Assembly: GCA_004558305.1 (NCBI GenBank)
Contig: SFDG01000022.1
Coordinates: 1 to 56,501, forward strand
DNA length: 56,501 bases
Source: Phocaeicola plebeius
GTDB taxonomy: Bacteria > Bacteroidota > Bacteroidia > Bacteroidales > Bacteroidaceae
Reading direction: 5' to 3'
Shown in pieces: positions 16,855-27,900 of this stretch; position 1 is the stretch's first letter, and every line of letters begins with the position of its first letter. The notes below the pieces were generated by a model. The model was not told the origin of the DNA and did no database searches. It saw nothing but the letters and a program-made list of their open reading frames with translations. The translations under genes were made by a program, and so were the position numbers.

Positions 16855-19825
16855 TGATGGTTTTCCGTTTTTTCAATAGTTCACTGGGTAGCATACCGAA
16901 CCGCTCTTTAAAGCATTTGGTGAAGTACTTCGGATCGCTGAAGCCAACTGCATAGGCCAGGTCTGCCACGGAAGTTTGATTGCCCGGCTGTTCTACAAGT
17001 TCTTTGCTTCTGTCCAGACGGTAATTCTTCATGAACTGTCCGATAGACGATCCGCTCAATATTTGCAGGCGTGTGTTCACCAGCGTTTTGCTGTATCCCA
17101 AATGGTGGACGAAGGCATCCACTCCATAGTCCGGCTCCGTATAGTGCAGTTTCATCACTTCATAAGCCATGGCTAGGAATTCCTTGTCTTTCGAGTTGGG
17201 GGCTGAATGGATGGTTTCCGGACTGGGAATCTCCGGCAAGATGCCTGCCGGTTCAGCAGGTGCCGGTTGTGTGATACCGGTGGCCGTCTGTACCTGTCCG
17301 GGTGTTGGAAGCGTGGAAGGGGCAGCTGTCTTGCGCCTACAGTACCGTACATAGCCTCCCGTCCCGATACCACCTGCTATCAGAAAGATGACTCCCCAGA
17401 AAATCCCTGTCTTGTAGAAATAAGGTCGGACGCATATATCTACTTCAGTGATTTCCTCGCTCCAGTGTCCTTTGTCATCGGTTGCATGAACCTGTAGGAT
17501 ATATTTGCCTGCAGGCAGGCGCGTGTACTGTGCCCGGTGTTCGCCCGGCTTGGTAGCTGTCCAGTCGTTTTCGTATCCCTTCAGTCGGTAGGCGTATCTC
17601 ACCCGGTTCAGCTTTCCATAGACCAAGGTCGAGAACTCCATGGAAAATCCCTCTTCCTTTTCGTGGAACATGACGCCGTGGGAGGGATTGACCGGTCGGC
17701 GAACAGAATCCGTAGGGGAAGGTGGATAGACAACGTGCCCGTTAATGCTGAGGCGGCTGATGTATGCTGTCGGGGCTTTCTGCGGCGAGGGCAGGTTTTC
17801 CGGTAATGTAGGGCCGAACGAAACGACACCATTGAGGGTACCAAAGAACAGCAAGTCACGGCTGGCCGAATAGAAGCAGGCCTGACGATGGAATTGGTTG
17901 CCCGGCAGTCCGTCTTCCTTGGTATAGTTCGTGAATACCATTGATGAAGGTTCCAGGCAGGACAGGCCGTATCCGGTGGTCATCCAGATGCAGCCGGCCC
18001 CGTCTTCCGTCATCCCCAATACGTTGTTGTCGGATAGTCCGTTGGAAAGGGTATAGTTCTCGAATACAAATTCTCGTCCATGCTCGGCCACCAGCCGGTA
18101 CAATCCGTTCCCGTCGGAACCCAGCCAGATGGTACCATCATGGGCCTGCAATACACAATTGATGCGTTCCTGCCGCAATGACTTGGGGGCGCTCAGCCGG
18201 TATTTCAGATAAACATAGTTCAGCTGATCGGGAGTCTGGTGGAACGAATAGAGGTCGAGGATGAACACTCCTTTCGAAGTCGGCATCCATAACCGTTTCT
18301 TCTGGTCGATGGTGGCTGTCCCTACCGATTCGAATTCCTTGTCGGCATCCGGGAAGCCTACGTGTGTGAACCGTTTCTTTTCAGGATTATAATAATGTAG
18401 CCCCCGTGTGGTAGTAAACCAGATGCCACCGCTCAGAGGGTCCTCGCAAGCACTGCTGGTGAAATCGCTTTCCAGTCCGATGCTGTCTTCCCGTTCCAGC
18501 CGCTCAAAGTGCTGGTTTCGGGGAATGTTCAAGTCAAGCAAGTTGATACCCACTCCCCATGTATAGGCCCATAGACGGTTCTTGCGGTCGATTAGCAGGC
18601 CGGCAAGGGTGTTGTTGCTGATGGAATGGGGATTATTGTTCTGGAACTTGAAGGTAGTGGGGACATTGGTGCTCTTGTCTATGAGGTTCAGTCCGCCTTC
18701 AATGACACCCGCCCAAAGGTTTCCCTCATGGTCTTCTGCCAAGGTGTTGGCCGTACAGGTCAGGAGGACGGCTTTCAGACTTTTGGGAGTCAACAGGTTG
18801 ATGCCTCCCGTCTGTGTACCCGCCCAGATGTTCTGTCCGTCTGTGAGCAGGCAGTCTATCGAACTGCAGTTGAGCGACTGTTGAGGCTGTGTATTGCTTT
18901 GCCGGATGTATTCGAAGGTCTGTGTTTCGCGGTCGAATACATTCAGTCCGTTGAGGGTGGCTACAATCAGTCGACCGCTTTCGGTCACCTTCACGTCGGT
19001 GATATATGCTTGGCTCAACATGCCGGGCCGGTGGTTAGAGTAGCGGTAGCGCGTCTGCTCGAAAGTCTGTAGGTGATAGTTGAACAAACCGCGGTTGGTA
19101 CCTACCCAAATGCAGTCGCCGTCCACTGCCATGCATTGAATCCGCCAGTCTTCGCTGAAGGGATGGATGCGTTCGGAAAGTGGTTCCATCTTCAACCGAT
19201 GTTCTGCAACGGTTTCAATGAGGTAGAGATTATTGTCGATGCCAACGCACAATTTGTCTTTCAGGTCGGTGAAGGCCCGGATGGGGGAGATGCTTTTCTG
19301 TTCCAGTTTGTGCCATTCCCGGACGGTCCCGTTGTCTCCGAATGACAGACACCACAATTCATTTTCAGTGGAAATCCATAACCGATTCTGGAAATCCTTG
19401 TAGATGGAAGTGATGTAGGTCGCCGACAAGACACTGGCTTCCTTGCCGAGGATGGAGGCCGGGGACAGCGAGGTGTAGGTCTGCAAGTCCACGATGTCCA
19501 GTCCCGATTCTGTTCCCACCCACAGCCGTTGGCAGGTATCTTCACAAAGCTTATGGATGAAGCCGCTTTTCAGTCGGATATGAGCCGATTGCGTGTCATA
19601 GGTCACCACCTGATAGCCATCGTAGCGGCACAGGCCCTTGTGGGTAGCAATCCAGATGTATCCATTTGAATCCTTCAGCAGGTCGTCCACAAAGTTGTCG
19701 GGAAGTTCGGTCTCTTCAGTAAGAAAGGTAAAGCTATGCTGGTTGAAAAACGGGACATTGTCTGCTCCGAAACAAAAGAGCGTTTCAGTAATTAGCAAAA
19801 GGAAACAGACAACGAGTGTTTTCAT
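16784..19825 (-). CDS. Propeller / Y_Y_Y / AraC transmembrane regulator lacking kinase and receiver domains
   Basis: 1013 residues from ATG 19825, which gives a signal peptide (MKTLVVCFLLLITETLFCFG). A periplasmic sensor of repeated propeller motifs (GYIWIATHKGLCRYDGY, RLWVGTESGLDIVD, NRLWISTENELW and others) spans about 30-680. A Y_Y_Y-type domain follows (YRLKGYENDWTATKPGEH), then one membrane segment (about 780-805) and a Pro/Ala-rich linker. The C-terminal AraC domain has two HTH motifs (VDAFVHHLGYSKTLVN; DLAYAVGFSDPKYFTKCFKE). A classical hybrid two-component regulator would have HisKA, HATPase and receiver domains of about 400 residues between membrane and AraC; none is present. Signal would pass straight from periplasm to DNA-binding domain. 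The -7 box at 19859-19866 excludes the ATG at 19861. Confidence 0.85.
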   Translation of the reverse strand: MKTLVVCFLLLITETLFCFGADNVPFFNQHSFTFLTEETELPDNFVDDLLKDSNGYIWIATHKGLCRYDGYQVVTYDTQSAHIRLKSGFIHKLCEDTCQRLWVGTESGLDIVDLQTYTSLSPASILGKEASVLSATYITSIYKDFQNRLWISTENELWCLSFGDNGTVREWHKLEQKSISPIRAFTDLKDKLCVGIDNNLYLIETVAEHRLKMEPLSERIHPFSEDWRIQCMAVDGDCIWVGTNRGLFNYHLQTFEQTRYRYSNHRPGMLSQAYITDVKVTESGRLIVATLNGLNVFDRETQTFEYIRQSNTQPQQSLNCSSIDCLLTDGQNIWAGTQTGGINLLTPKSLKAVLLTCTANTLAEDHEGNLWAGVIEGGLNLIDKSTNVPTTFKFQNNNPHSISNNTLAGLLIDRKNRLWAYTWGVGINLLDLNIPRNQHFERLEREDSIGLESDFTSSACEDPLSGGIWFTTTRGLHYYNPEKKRFTHVGFPDADKEFESVGTATIDQKKRLWMPTSKGVFILDLYSFHQTPDQLNYVYLKYRLSAPKSLRQERINCVLQAHDGTIWLGSDGNGLYRLVAEHGREFVFENYTLSNGLSDNNVLGMTEDGAGCIWMTTGYGLSCLEPSSMVFTNYTKEDGLPGNQFHRQACFYSASRDLLFFGTLNGVVSFGPTLPENLPSPQKAPTAYISRLSINGHVVYPPSPTDSVRRPVNPSHGVMFHEKEEGFSMEFSTLVYGKLNRVRYAYRLKGYENDWTATKPGEHRAQYTRLPAGKYILQVHATDDKGHWSEEITEVDICVRPYFYKTGIFWGVIFLIAGGIGTGGYVRYCRRKTAAPSTLPTPGQVQTATGITQPAPAEPAGILPEIPSPETIHSAPNSKDKEFLAMAYEVMKLHYTEPDYGVDAFVHHLGYSKTLVNTRLQILSGSSIGQFMKNYRLDRSKELVEQPGNQTSVADLAYAVGFSDPKYFTKCFKERFGMLPSELLKKRKTIISPASDSNTDEAPPAAKPSDEEA

Positions 19826-19858
19826 GGTGGTGAGAATTGGGTTAAATTTCATTGCTTG

Positions 19859-19866
19859 CAAATATA
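19859..19866 (-). promoter_or_regulatory. -7 box of the propeller-AraC regulator
   Basis: The minus strand reads TATATTTG, an exact TANNTTTG box. It overlaps the first in-frame ATG (19861), supporting translation from ATG 19825. Confidence 0.6.
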
Positions 19867-19960
19867 CGTATTAATTTTGACATGTTGGCAGATTCCTTGT
19901 GATTTTTCGCTAAAAAGGAAGGACTGCCCCGTGTGAGTGTGCTGAAGTGGGACAAGAATA

Positions 19961-20036
19961 GACAAAGAGGCAGCGGTACAAAGTATGTAGGCTGATAATC
20001 AGCGGAAAATACTTTATTCCGTTGCCTCTTTATGTC
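19961..20036. repeat. Nested imperfect hairpin downstream of the S9 peptidase gene
   Basis: The left arm 19961-19986 (core GAGGCAGCGG) pairs imperfectly with the right arm 20009-20036 (core CCGTTGCCTC). The perfect small palindrome GCTGATAATCAGC (19991-20003) sits in the loop. It lies 25-100 bases past the peptidase stop and is probably a transcript-end structure. Confidence 0.5.
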
Positions 20037-20060
20037 CTGTTCCTATAAAGATTCACCCGG

Positions 20061-22769
20061 TCAATATCCCAGTTCAAAAGGTTGCTTCACGGCAGGTACG
20101 CCTTCCGACATCCATTTCGGTGCCTGCTCTCCTTTCAGGTAGTGGTTAAAGAACTGTAACATACGTATCTGAAAGTCGATTTGGTTGGCTTTCTTCAGCG
20201 GCCAGTGCGGCTCACCTGTATAGTTCAGCATCCATACCGGACGTCCCAGGCGTTTCATGGCTACGAAATATTCAATGCCTTGGTACCAGGGCACGTGTCC
20301 GTCCGCATCGTTGTGCATAATCAGGATAGGGGTATGTACCTTGTCCATGAAGAACAAGGGGGAGTTCTCGAAATAGCGGGTCGTGGCATTCCACGGAGTT
20401 CCCCCGATGCGGCTTTGTGTATGTTCGTATTGGAAAGAACGGGCCAGACCAGACCCCCAACGGATGCCTCCGTATGCACTGAACATGTTGACAACCGGTG
20501 CCCCCGATTCGATGGCAGCGAACAGATTGGTGCGGGTAGCAAGATAGGCGACTTGATAGCCTCCCCAGCTGTGGCCTTGTGCGCCGATGCATCGGTGGTC
20601 AATGTATCCTTGTGAAACGACAGCTGCAATGCCCGGCATGACACAGTTGTAGCAATCTTCGCCCGGGAATCCGTCAAGGCTGTAACGGACATCCGGATTG
20701 AAGATGACATAACCGTTGCTCAGGTACAGGTGATAGTCGATAGTGGAGCGGTGGGCTTCCGGCATACGGTACTTATGCAGCGTTTCCGAATTGCGCTCGT
20801 AGAAATTCACAATCATCGGGTATTTGCGGTTCGGGTCAAAGTCTGAGGGCTTGTAGATGACTCCTTCCAAAGGCACTCCGTCGAACGAGGTCCATGAAAT
20901 CAGTTCTGCAGTACCCCAGATGAATCCTTCCTGCTGCTGTCCGCCATGGGTCAGTTGGACGGGCTTCCGGAAGGAAAGGTCGGTTGTATAAAGTTCTGGA
21001 TAGGTACCGAAGTCCTCGCGCGTAAACAGCAGCTGTTCAGATTCTTTTGCCTTCGTTAGGGAGCCGTACAGGAAAGGTCCTCCTGCCAGTTCGGCAGGCG
21101 CTTTCCCGCTGCCTAACTGGGCGCAGAACACAGTTGTGGCCTTGGTTCGCTCGTCGAATCCCAGCAACAGGTGTTTTTCCTTCAGACAGACCGATTCCTG
21201 TTCTTTGTCCAGATTGACGCGGCGATACCTGCGGTGCAGTTCGCGTCCATCGGATGTCAATCGTTGGGGAGCTTTAGTGGCGGTGGGATGGAAGGCCCAG
21301 ATGTCATATCGGTCGTATACCAGCAACAGCTCGTCTCCTTCCGCCCACCCGGCTTCTCCGAAGGGGCGGGGATAGTCAGGCGTGTCGTTCTCATCGTCCC
21401 AGGCGGCGAAAGTGTCCGGAGAGGAAAGGCGGTTCCGCTTTTCGGTAGCCAGCTCAAAACTGTACCAGCAGCTGTCTGTTTCGTTGTAACCGTAGGCAAA
21501 TTTCCCCTCCGGCGACAGGCGATAGTGCGCATAGTCTGCGCGGCTCAGCAGCGATCGTTCTCCAGTGGCCAGTGATACCCGGTAATAATCTGCCCTTGAA
21601 CGTCCCTCCCACATGGATGAGAGCGAATAAGGGGTCGTGGTGGAAGCTACAGCATAGTCACCCTTGCCGCTTTGTGTCAGGGACAACTGGGGCAACAAGG
21701 TGTCGGCCAGTTGTACCATCTTTCCGTCCGAGAGGTGTAGCAGAGCCGTGTATGTGCGTTTGAGTTCTTTCTTCACGTTGTATTGCTGGACTGTGTATTG
21801 CACTGGTTCATTCCCGCTCCATACCTGTACGTTGGGACGATTTTCGGCCAGTACTGTCGTGTCTTGCTGTAGAGGAAGAGGGGCGGTCCCAAAGAACAGG
21901 CGGTTGCCGTCCTTCGAAAAACGGAGGGTGCCGTTCGGACTGATATACCATCCATCGTACATGCCTGTCCCGTTTCGCTCCAGCCGTTGCACGGCAGCTT
22001 GTGTCCCCTCTGCTGTCCACAGTGTGGTTTCAATGGCCTCTTTGTCCTTCTTGTCTGTGTATAAGAAGGCCAATCGTGCACCTTCCTCGCTGAAGACAGT
22101 TTGGCTGAATCGTCCTTTTCCCTCTTTGATCAGGACGGGCTGTTCTGTTTCCGGCGACCAGCGGTAGAGGCCCGGACGGTAACGGTCGGTGCTGTCGGGA
22201 GTGACAAAGTAAAGCACTTCTGCTTTCGGGGCAAACCCGTATGCTGATACATTGGGCAGCTGGAAGGTCTTGCTGCCATCGATGGAGCCAAGATGGAGTA
22301 CAGAATCTTGTCTTCCGCATCGATAAGCCAGCCAGTCTCCCTTTTCGGAGAGAAGGTAAGAGGCCAAGGAGTCGATACAGCGGTCACTTTGTTGCTGGAG
22401 GTCACGGATACGCAGGCGGTCCATCGGCATCTTCTCCTTTTGGGTTTTCTTGAGTTTCAAAGCTTCAACCACCTCGGTGGCCGGAGCTTCCTTGATGACT
22501 GCAAAGCGCGAACTGGCTGAAAAGTCCACTTTGTCGGCAAGGGGATAAGTGGCCGTTTGCTTACCGTCGGCGGTATAGACCTGTACTTCAGCATCGCCTT
22601 TCCAGGGGGCCATCACGCAAGCTGCCCATTTCCCATTGTTCGAAAGGGTCTGTGAAGTGATACGTTTCCAGCCCACAAGGTCATTTACAGTCATTGCCTT
22701 TTGGGCATGCAGTCCTCCAAGGGCCAGCCACGGAGCGAATGCAATACAGAATAGATGAGTACGTTTCAT
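20061..22769 (-). CDS. Secreted S9 family (prolyl oligopeptidase-like) peptidase
   Basis: 902 residues from ATG 22769, chosen because it opens a signal peptide (MKRTHLFCIAFAPWLALGGLHAQ); the longer frame to 22886 adds a charged, non-signal leader. The long N-terminal beta-propeller-like region is followed by a C-terminal alpha/beta hydrolase. The nucleophile is in GAQGHSWGGYQV, the acid in HNDADGHVPWYQG and the histidine in GEPHWPLKK. It is probably a periplasmic serine peptidase acting on peptides. The propeller-AraC regulator lies downstream in the same direction with its own promoter. Confidence 0.86.
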   Translation of the reverse strand: MKRTHLFCIAFAPWLALGGLHAQKAMTVNDLVGWKRITSQTLSNNGKWAACVMAPWKGDAEVQVYTADGKQTATYPLADKVDFSASSRFAVIKEAPATEVVEALKLKKTQKEKMPMDRLRIRDLQQQSDRCIDSLASYLLSEKGDWLAYRCGRQDSVLHLGSIDGSKTFQLPNVSAYGFAPKAEVLYFVTPDSTDRYRPGLYRWSPETEQPVLIKEGKGRFSQTVFSEEGARLAFLYTDKKDKEAIETTLWTAEGTQAAVQRLERNGTGMYDGWYISPNGTLRFSKDGNRLFFGTAPLPLQQDTTVLAENRPNVQVWSGNEPVQYTVQQYNVKKELKRTYTALLHLSDGKMVQLADTLLPQLSLTQSGKGDYAVASTTTPYSLSSMWEGRSRADYYRVSLATGERSLLSRADYAHYRLSPEGKFAYGYNETDSCWYSFELATEKRNRLSSPDTFAAWDDENDTPDYPRPFGEAGWAEGDELLLVYDRYDIWAFHPTATKAPQRLTSDGRELHRRYRRVNLDKEQESVCLKEKHLLLGFDERTKATTVFCAQLGSGKAPAELAGGPFLYGSLTKAKESEQLLFTREDFGTYPELYTTDLSFRKPVQLTHGGQQQEGFIWGTAELISWTSFDGVPLEGVIYKPSDFDPNRKYPMIVNFYERNSETLHKYRMPEAHRSTIDYHLYLSNGYVIFNPDVRYSLDGFPGEDCYNCVMPGIAAVVSQGYIDHRCIGAQGHSWGGYQVAYLATRTNLFAAIESGAPVVNMFSAYGGIRWGSGLARSFQYEHTQSRIGGTPWNATTRYFENSPLFFMDKVHTPILIMHNDADGHVPWYQGIEYFVAMKRLGRPVWMLNYTGEPHWPLKKANQIDFQIRMLQFFNHYLKGEQAPKWMSEGVPAVKQPFELGY

Positions 22770-22953
22770 AGGATATGTCTTTTTATAATCTGTCGGTAAA
22801 GGTACTCGTTCCCCATCACACCTCCAAACTTTTGCCGTTCTTTTTCTTGGGGGCAAATTCACGGGCTTTAGCGCCGGAAGAATCAATAAACAGTCTTGGG
22901 AATGGTTGCCGATGGATTTGTTCCGTTAAAAAAACAAATATTAATCCTAATAT

Positions 22954-22984
22954 TTTGCAATACATAGATTAATTCTTACCTTTG
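22954..22984 (+). promoter_or_regulatory. Promoter of the rimP-nusA-infB operon
   Basis: TTTG at 22954-22957, a 19-base spacer, then TACCTTTG at 22977-22984. This matches both halves of the Bacteroides consensus, 65 bases upstream of the rimP ATG. It is the most complete promoter on the rightward strand of this window. Confidence 0.75.
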
Positions 22985-23049
22985 CAGCGAAATGAATGAA
23001 AGGTGGAGGGGCGGTTAAGCTCCTTTTTTTGTTCTTATAAACTGAACGC

Positions 23050-23517
23050 ATGATAGATAAAAACGTTGTGACCCGGATAGTCAATGAATGGCTGGAGGGA
23101 AAGGATTACTTCCTGGTGGACGTGATGGTCAGCCCGGATGACAAGATTGTAGTGGAAATAGACCATGCCGAAGGGGTGTGGATTGACGACTGCGTAGAAC
23201 TGAGCCGGTACATAGAGTCGAAGTTGAACCGTGAGGAGGAAGACTATGAATTGGAAGTCGGATCGGCAGGGGTGGGGCAGCCTTTCAAGGTGCTGCAGCA
23301 ATACCTGAATTACGTTGGCAAGGATGTGGAGGTGCTGGGCAAGGACGGCATGAAGTATGTGGGCATACTGGCAGATGCCAATGCCGACACCTTTACGGTG
23401 ACCATTACCGTAAAGGTGAAGCCGGAAGGAGCCAAGCGTCCGCATCTGGAACAGCAGGATGTGACTTTTACATACGATGAGATTAAATATACCAAATACT
23501 TAATTACCTTTAAATAA
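23050..23517 (+). CDS. rimP: Ribosome maturation factor
   Basis: 155 residues, the expected size. Needed for 30S subunit maturation. N-terminal domain with VDVMVSPDDKIVVEIDHAEGVWIDDCVELSR and the conserved YELEVGSAGVGQPF segment (the family's SPG motif reads SAG here), then a C-terminal SH3-like barrel. First gene of the conserved rimP-nusA-infB cluster; nusA begins two bases after its stop. Confidence 0.93.
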   Translation: MIDKNVVTRIVNEWLEGKDYFLVDVMVSPDDKIVVEIDHAEGVWIDDCVELSRYIESKLNREEEDYELEVGSAGVGQPFKVLQQYLNYVGKDVEVLGKDGMKYVGILADANADTFTVTITVKVKPEGAKRPHLEQQDVTFTYDEIKYTKYLITFK

Positions 23518-23518
23518 T

Positions 23519-24778
23519 ATGGCGAAAAAAGAAGAAGCTGTCAGCCTGATTGACACATTTTCGGAATTCAAGGAATTGAAGAATATCGACCGTACCACCC
23601 TGGTGAGCGTGCTGGAAGAGTCGTTCCGCAGCGTTATCGCCAAAATGTTCGGCACCGACGAGAACTATGACGTGATTGTTAATCCCGACAAGGGCGATTT
23701 CGAAATCTACCGCAACCGCTCGGTGGTGGCCGATGAGGAGCTGATGAATCCCAATCTGCAGATTTCGTTGAGCGAAGCCCGCAAGATTGATGCCTCTTAT
23801 GAGGTGGGCGAAGAAGTGACCGACCAGGTGGACTTCTTGAAGTTCGGACGGCGTGCCATCCTGAACTTGCGCCAGACATTGGCGGCCAAGGTGCTGGAAC
23901 TGGAGAAGGACAGTCTGTACAACAAGTATATCGATAAGGTAGGAACCATCGTTAGTGCGGAGGTGTACCAGATATGGAAGAAGGAAATCCTGATGATCGA
24001 TGACGAAGGCAACGAACTGCTCCTGCCCAAGACGGAACAGATTCCCAGCGATTTCTACCGTAAGGGAGAAACTGCACGTGCGGTTGTGGAGCGGGTGGAC
24101 AACCGCAACAATAATCCCAAGATTATCCTGAGCCGTATCTCGCCTACTTTCATGCAGCGCCTGTTCGAACAGGAGGTCCCTGAAATCAACGACGGTCTGA
24201 TTACCATCAAGAAGATTGCCCGTATCCCGGGCGAGCGTGCCAAGATTGCCGTTGAGTCGTACGATGACCGTATTGACCCTGTCGGCGCATGTGTCGGCGT
24301 GAAGGGATCGCGTATTCACGGCATCGTGCGGGAACTGCGCAATGAGAACATTGATGTCATCAACTATACCGCCAATACGACCCTCTTTATCCAGCGTGCC
24401 CTCAGTCCGGCCAAGGTGTCGAGCATTGTCATGCATGAGGACGAGAAACGGGCTGAGGTCTATCTGAAACCGGAGGAAGTGTCATTGGCCATCGGTAAGG
24501 GAGGTATGAACATCAAGCTGGCCAGCATGCTGACCGAATATACCATCGATGTATACCGCGAACTGGACGGAAATGCCATGGATGAGGACATCTATCTGGA
24601 TGAGTTCAAGGACGAAATTGACGAATGGGTCATCAACGCTATCAAAGCTATCGGCATCGATACGGCCAAAGGCGTGCTGAACGCTCCGCGCGAAATGTTG
24701 ATTGAAAAGGCGGATCTGGAAGAGAATACGGTGGACGATGTGTTGAGAATCGTCAAAGCCGAGTTTGACAAGCAATAA
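23519..24778 (+). CDS. nusA: Transcription termination/antitermination factor NusA
   Basis: 419 residues: the N-terminal RNA-polymerase-binding domain (about 1-125), an S1 domain (about 130-200), then tandem KH domains. These include DPVGACVGVKGSRIHGIVREL and the second KH loop SLAIGKGGMNIKLAS. There are no acidic repeats at the C-terminus, as in most non-proteobacterial NusA. It binds the elongating polymerase and nascent RNA. Located between rimP and infB. Confidence 0.95.
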   Translation: MAKKEEAVSLIDTFSEFKELKNIDRTTLVSVLEESFRSVIAKMFGTDENYDVIVNPDKGDFEIYRNRSVVADEELMNPNLQISLSEARKIDASYEVGEEVTDQVDFLKFGRRAILNLRQTLAAKVLELEKDSLYNKYIDKVGTIVSAEVYQIWKKEILMIDDEGNELLLPKTEQIPSDFYRKGETARAVVERVDNRNNNPKIILSRISPTFMQRLFEQEVPEINDGLITIKKIARIPGERAKIAVESYDDRIDPVGACVGVKGSRIHGIVRELRNENIDVINYTANTTLFIQRALSPAKVSSIVMHEDEKRAEVYLKPEEVSLAIGKGGMNIKLASMLTEYTIDVYRELDGNAMDEDIYLDEFKDEIDEWVINAIKAIGIDTAKGVLNAPREMLIEKADLEENTVDDVLRIVKAEFDKQ

Positions 24779-24906
24779 GGACTGGATGTCCTTGCCGGAC
24801 GCTCCCCGTGAATGGCTTCAGCATTGTCAGGGGGAGTGCCCGGAACCCCCTATCGAAGGGCCTTGAAACTATTTTTTCCAACTCTATTAAAAAACTATTA
24901 TTGCTT

Positions 24907-27900
24907 ATGACCATACGATTGAATAAAGTAACAAGAGATTTGAATGTAGGAATCTCCACCGTGGTTGACTTCTTGCAGAAGAAGGGGTATTCCGTGGAGG
25001 CGAATCCGAATGCCAAGATAACAGATGAACAGTATGCCTTGCTGGTGAAAGCATTCAGCAAGGACAAGGATTTGAAGATAGAGTCGGAAAAGATTTCGCA
25101 AGGACGACAGGGGAAAGATAGGGCAAAGGCATCTGCGGCTGCAGGTGCCCAGCGGACTGTGGAAATAGAGACGAAGGTACCTGAAGATATTCGCCCGAAA
25201 TTCAAGCCTATGGGAAAAATTGACCTGGATAGCTTACGGAAAAAGAAGGGAAAGCCGGCTGTGGTGGAACCTGCTGAAGAACCTGTAAAGAGTAGAAAAG
25301 AGGTTGCGGACATAGTGGTTGAGGCAACTCCGGCCATTGTTGCCGAGGAGGATCCGAAGCCGGTTGCGGTTGTGACGGAAGTACAGCCTGTGTCAGAACA
25401 GGTTCAAGAGGCAACGGCTACTGTACCTGAGGTTCAGACAGAGGAAATGCAGAAAACTGAACAACCGGAGGAACATCAGCCCGCCCGCCAGCAACCACAA
25501 GAAGAAATAGAAGAACAACAACTGAAACAGCCGGTCAACCGGGAAACAGATACCAAATCTATACGGATGGAAGAAGAAAAGAAAGAATCGCAAGCCACTG
25601 AGAGTGTGCAACGGAAAGAAGAAGAAGTGTTTAAGATTCGTCCGACCGAATTCAAGTCGAAAATCAATGTCGTGGGGCAAATAGATCTCGCTGCCCTGAA
25701 CCAGTCTACCCGCCCCAAGAAGAAGTCGAGGGAAGAAAAGAAAAAGGAACGGGAGGAAAAGGACAAGTTGCGCCAGGAACAGCGCAAGCAGATGAAGGAT
25801 GCCATTATCAAGGAAATCCGTAAGACGGATGACAAGCAGGACAAGACGGCCGGAGTGGAAGAAGCGAAAAAGAAAAAGCGTAACCGCATCAATAAGGAAA
25901 AGGTGGATGTGGCTGCAGCGGCTATGCCTGTCAGTGGAACACAACGTGGAGACAAGTCGTCGAAGGCTGGGAACGTACCTGCCGGACAAGGAGGCAAGCA
26001 CAACAAGGACCGTTTCAGCAAGAAGCCGGTTCCCAAGCAGGAAGTCAGTGATGAAGATGTAGCCAAGCAGGTGAAGGAAACCTTGGCGCGTCTGACGAAT
26101 AAGGGGAAGAACAAGGCGGCCAAGTACCGCAAGGAGAAACGTGAGAACATCCAGAACCGCCAGCTGGAACAGGAAGAACTGGAACTGGAAGAGAGCAAGG
26201 TATTGAAGCTGACGGAATTCGTGACGGCCAACGAATTGGCCAACATGATGGACATTTCCGTGACACAGGTCATCTCTACCTGTATGAGTGTGGGCATTAT
26301 GGTGTCCATTAACCAGCGTCTTGACGCTGAAACCATTAACCTGGTAGCCGAAGAATTCGGTTACAAGACAGAATATGTCAGTGCCGAAGTGGCACAGGCC
26401 ATCGAAGAGGAAGAAGACGATGAAGAAGATCTTCAGCCGCGTGCACCGATTGTGACGGTGATGGGTCACGTTGACCATGGTAAGACTTCTTTGCTCGACT
26501 ATATCCGTAAGGCGAATGTGATTGCCGGCGAAGCGGGTGGCATTACGCAGCACATCGGTGCCTATAATGTGAAACTGGAGGACGGTCGTCGCATCACTTT
26601 CTTGGACACGCCGGGCCACGAAGCGTTCACTGCCATGCGTGCACGAGGTGCGAAGGTGACCGACGTGGTAATCATTATCGTTGCAGCCGATGACAATGTG
26701 ATGCCGCAAACGAAGGAGGCCATCAACCATGCCATGGCTGCCGGTGTCCCCATTGTGTTTGCCATCAATAAAATAGATAAGCCGAATGCCAATCCCGACA
26801 AGATTAAGGAGGAACTGGCAGCCATGAACTTCCTCGTGGAAGAATGGGGCGGCAAGTACCAGTCGCAAGATATTTCGGCCAAGAAAGGTATTGGCGTGAA
26901 GGAATTGTTGGAAAAAGTGTTGCTGGAAGCCGAAATGCTGGAACTGAAGGCTAACCCTGACCGCAAGGCAACGGGCTCCATTATCGAATCCTCTCTCGAC
27001 AAGGGACGTGGTTATGTGGCTACGGTACTGGTTTCCAATGGTACGCTCCATGTCGGTGATATCGTGTTGGCTGGTACATCATACGGTAAGGTCAAGGCCA
27101 TGTTCAATGAACGTAACCAGCGGCTGAAAGAGGCCGGTCCTTCCGAACCGGTGTTGATTTTGGGCTTGAACGGTGCTCCGGCGGCGGGTGATACCTTCCA
27201 TGTGTTTGATTCTGATCAGGAGGCACGTGAAATTGCCAACAAACGTGAGCAGTTGGCCCGCGAACAGGGCTTGCGTACGCAGAAGATGCTGACCCTCGAT
27301 GAAGTGGGCCGTCGTCTGGCTTTAGGTGACTTCCACGAATTGAATGTGATTGTGAAGGGTGACGTGGACGGTTCTGTAGAAGCATTGAGCGATTCGCTCA
27401 TCAAACTGTCGACCGACAAGATTCAGGTGAATGTCATCCACAAGGGAGTTGGACAGATTTCCGAATCCGATGTCTCGCTGGCTGCCGCGTCGAATGCCAT
27501 CATCGTGGGCTTCCAGGTTCGTCCTTCCTCGCAGGCTGCCAAGCAGGCCGAACAGGAGGGTGTGGATATCCGCAAGTATTCCATCATCTACGATGCCATC
27601 GAAGAAGTGAAGGCGGCTATGGAAGGTATGTTGGCTCCCACGTTGAAGGAGCAGGTGACAGCTACCATCGAAGTGCGTGAAGTCTTCAATATCAGTAAGG
27701 TCGGCCTTGTGGCCGGTGCCATGGTGAAGACGGGTAAAGTGAAACGTACCGACAAGGCCCGTGTCATCCGCGACGGTATTGTGGTGTTCACCGGCTCCAT
27801 CAATGCGCTGAAGCGTTTCAAGGACGATGTGAAGGAAGTAGGTACCAACTTCGAATGTGGTATCAGCCTGACCAACTGCAACGACTTGAAGGTAAACGAT

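Noticed and set aside
24808..24906. Upstream extension of infB
   Set aside because: The IF2_N domain begins exactly at ATG 24907 and the upstream 33 codons have no family match.
25393..27051. 552-codon frame antisense to infB
   Set aside because: Shadow of infB; its Leu/Phe-rich character follows from the complement of a Glu/Lys-rich linker.
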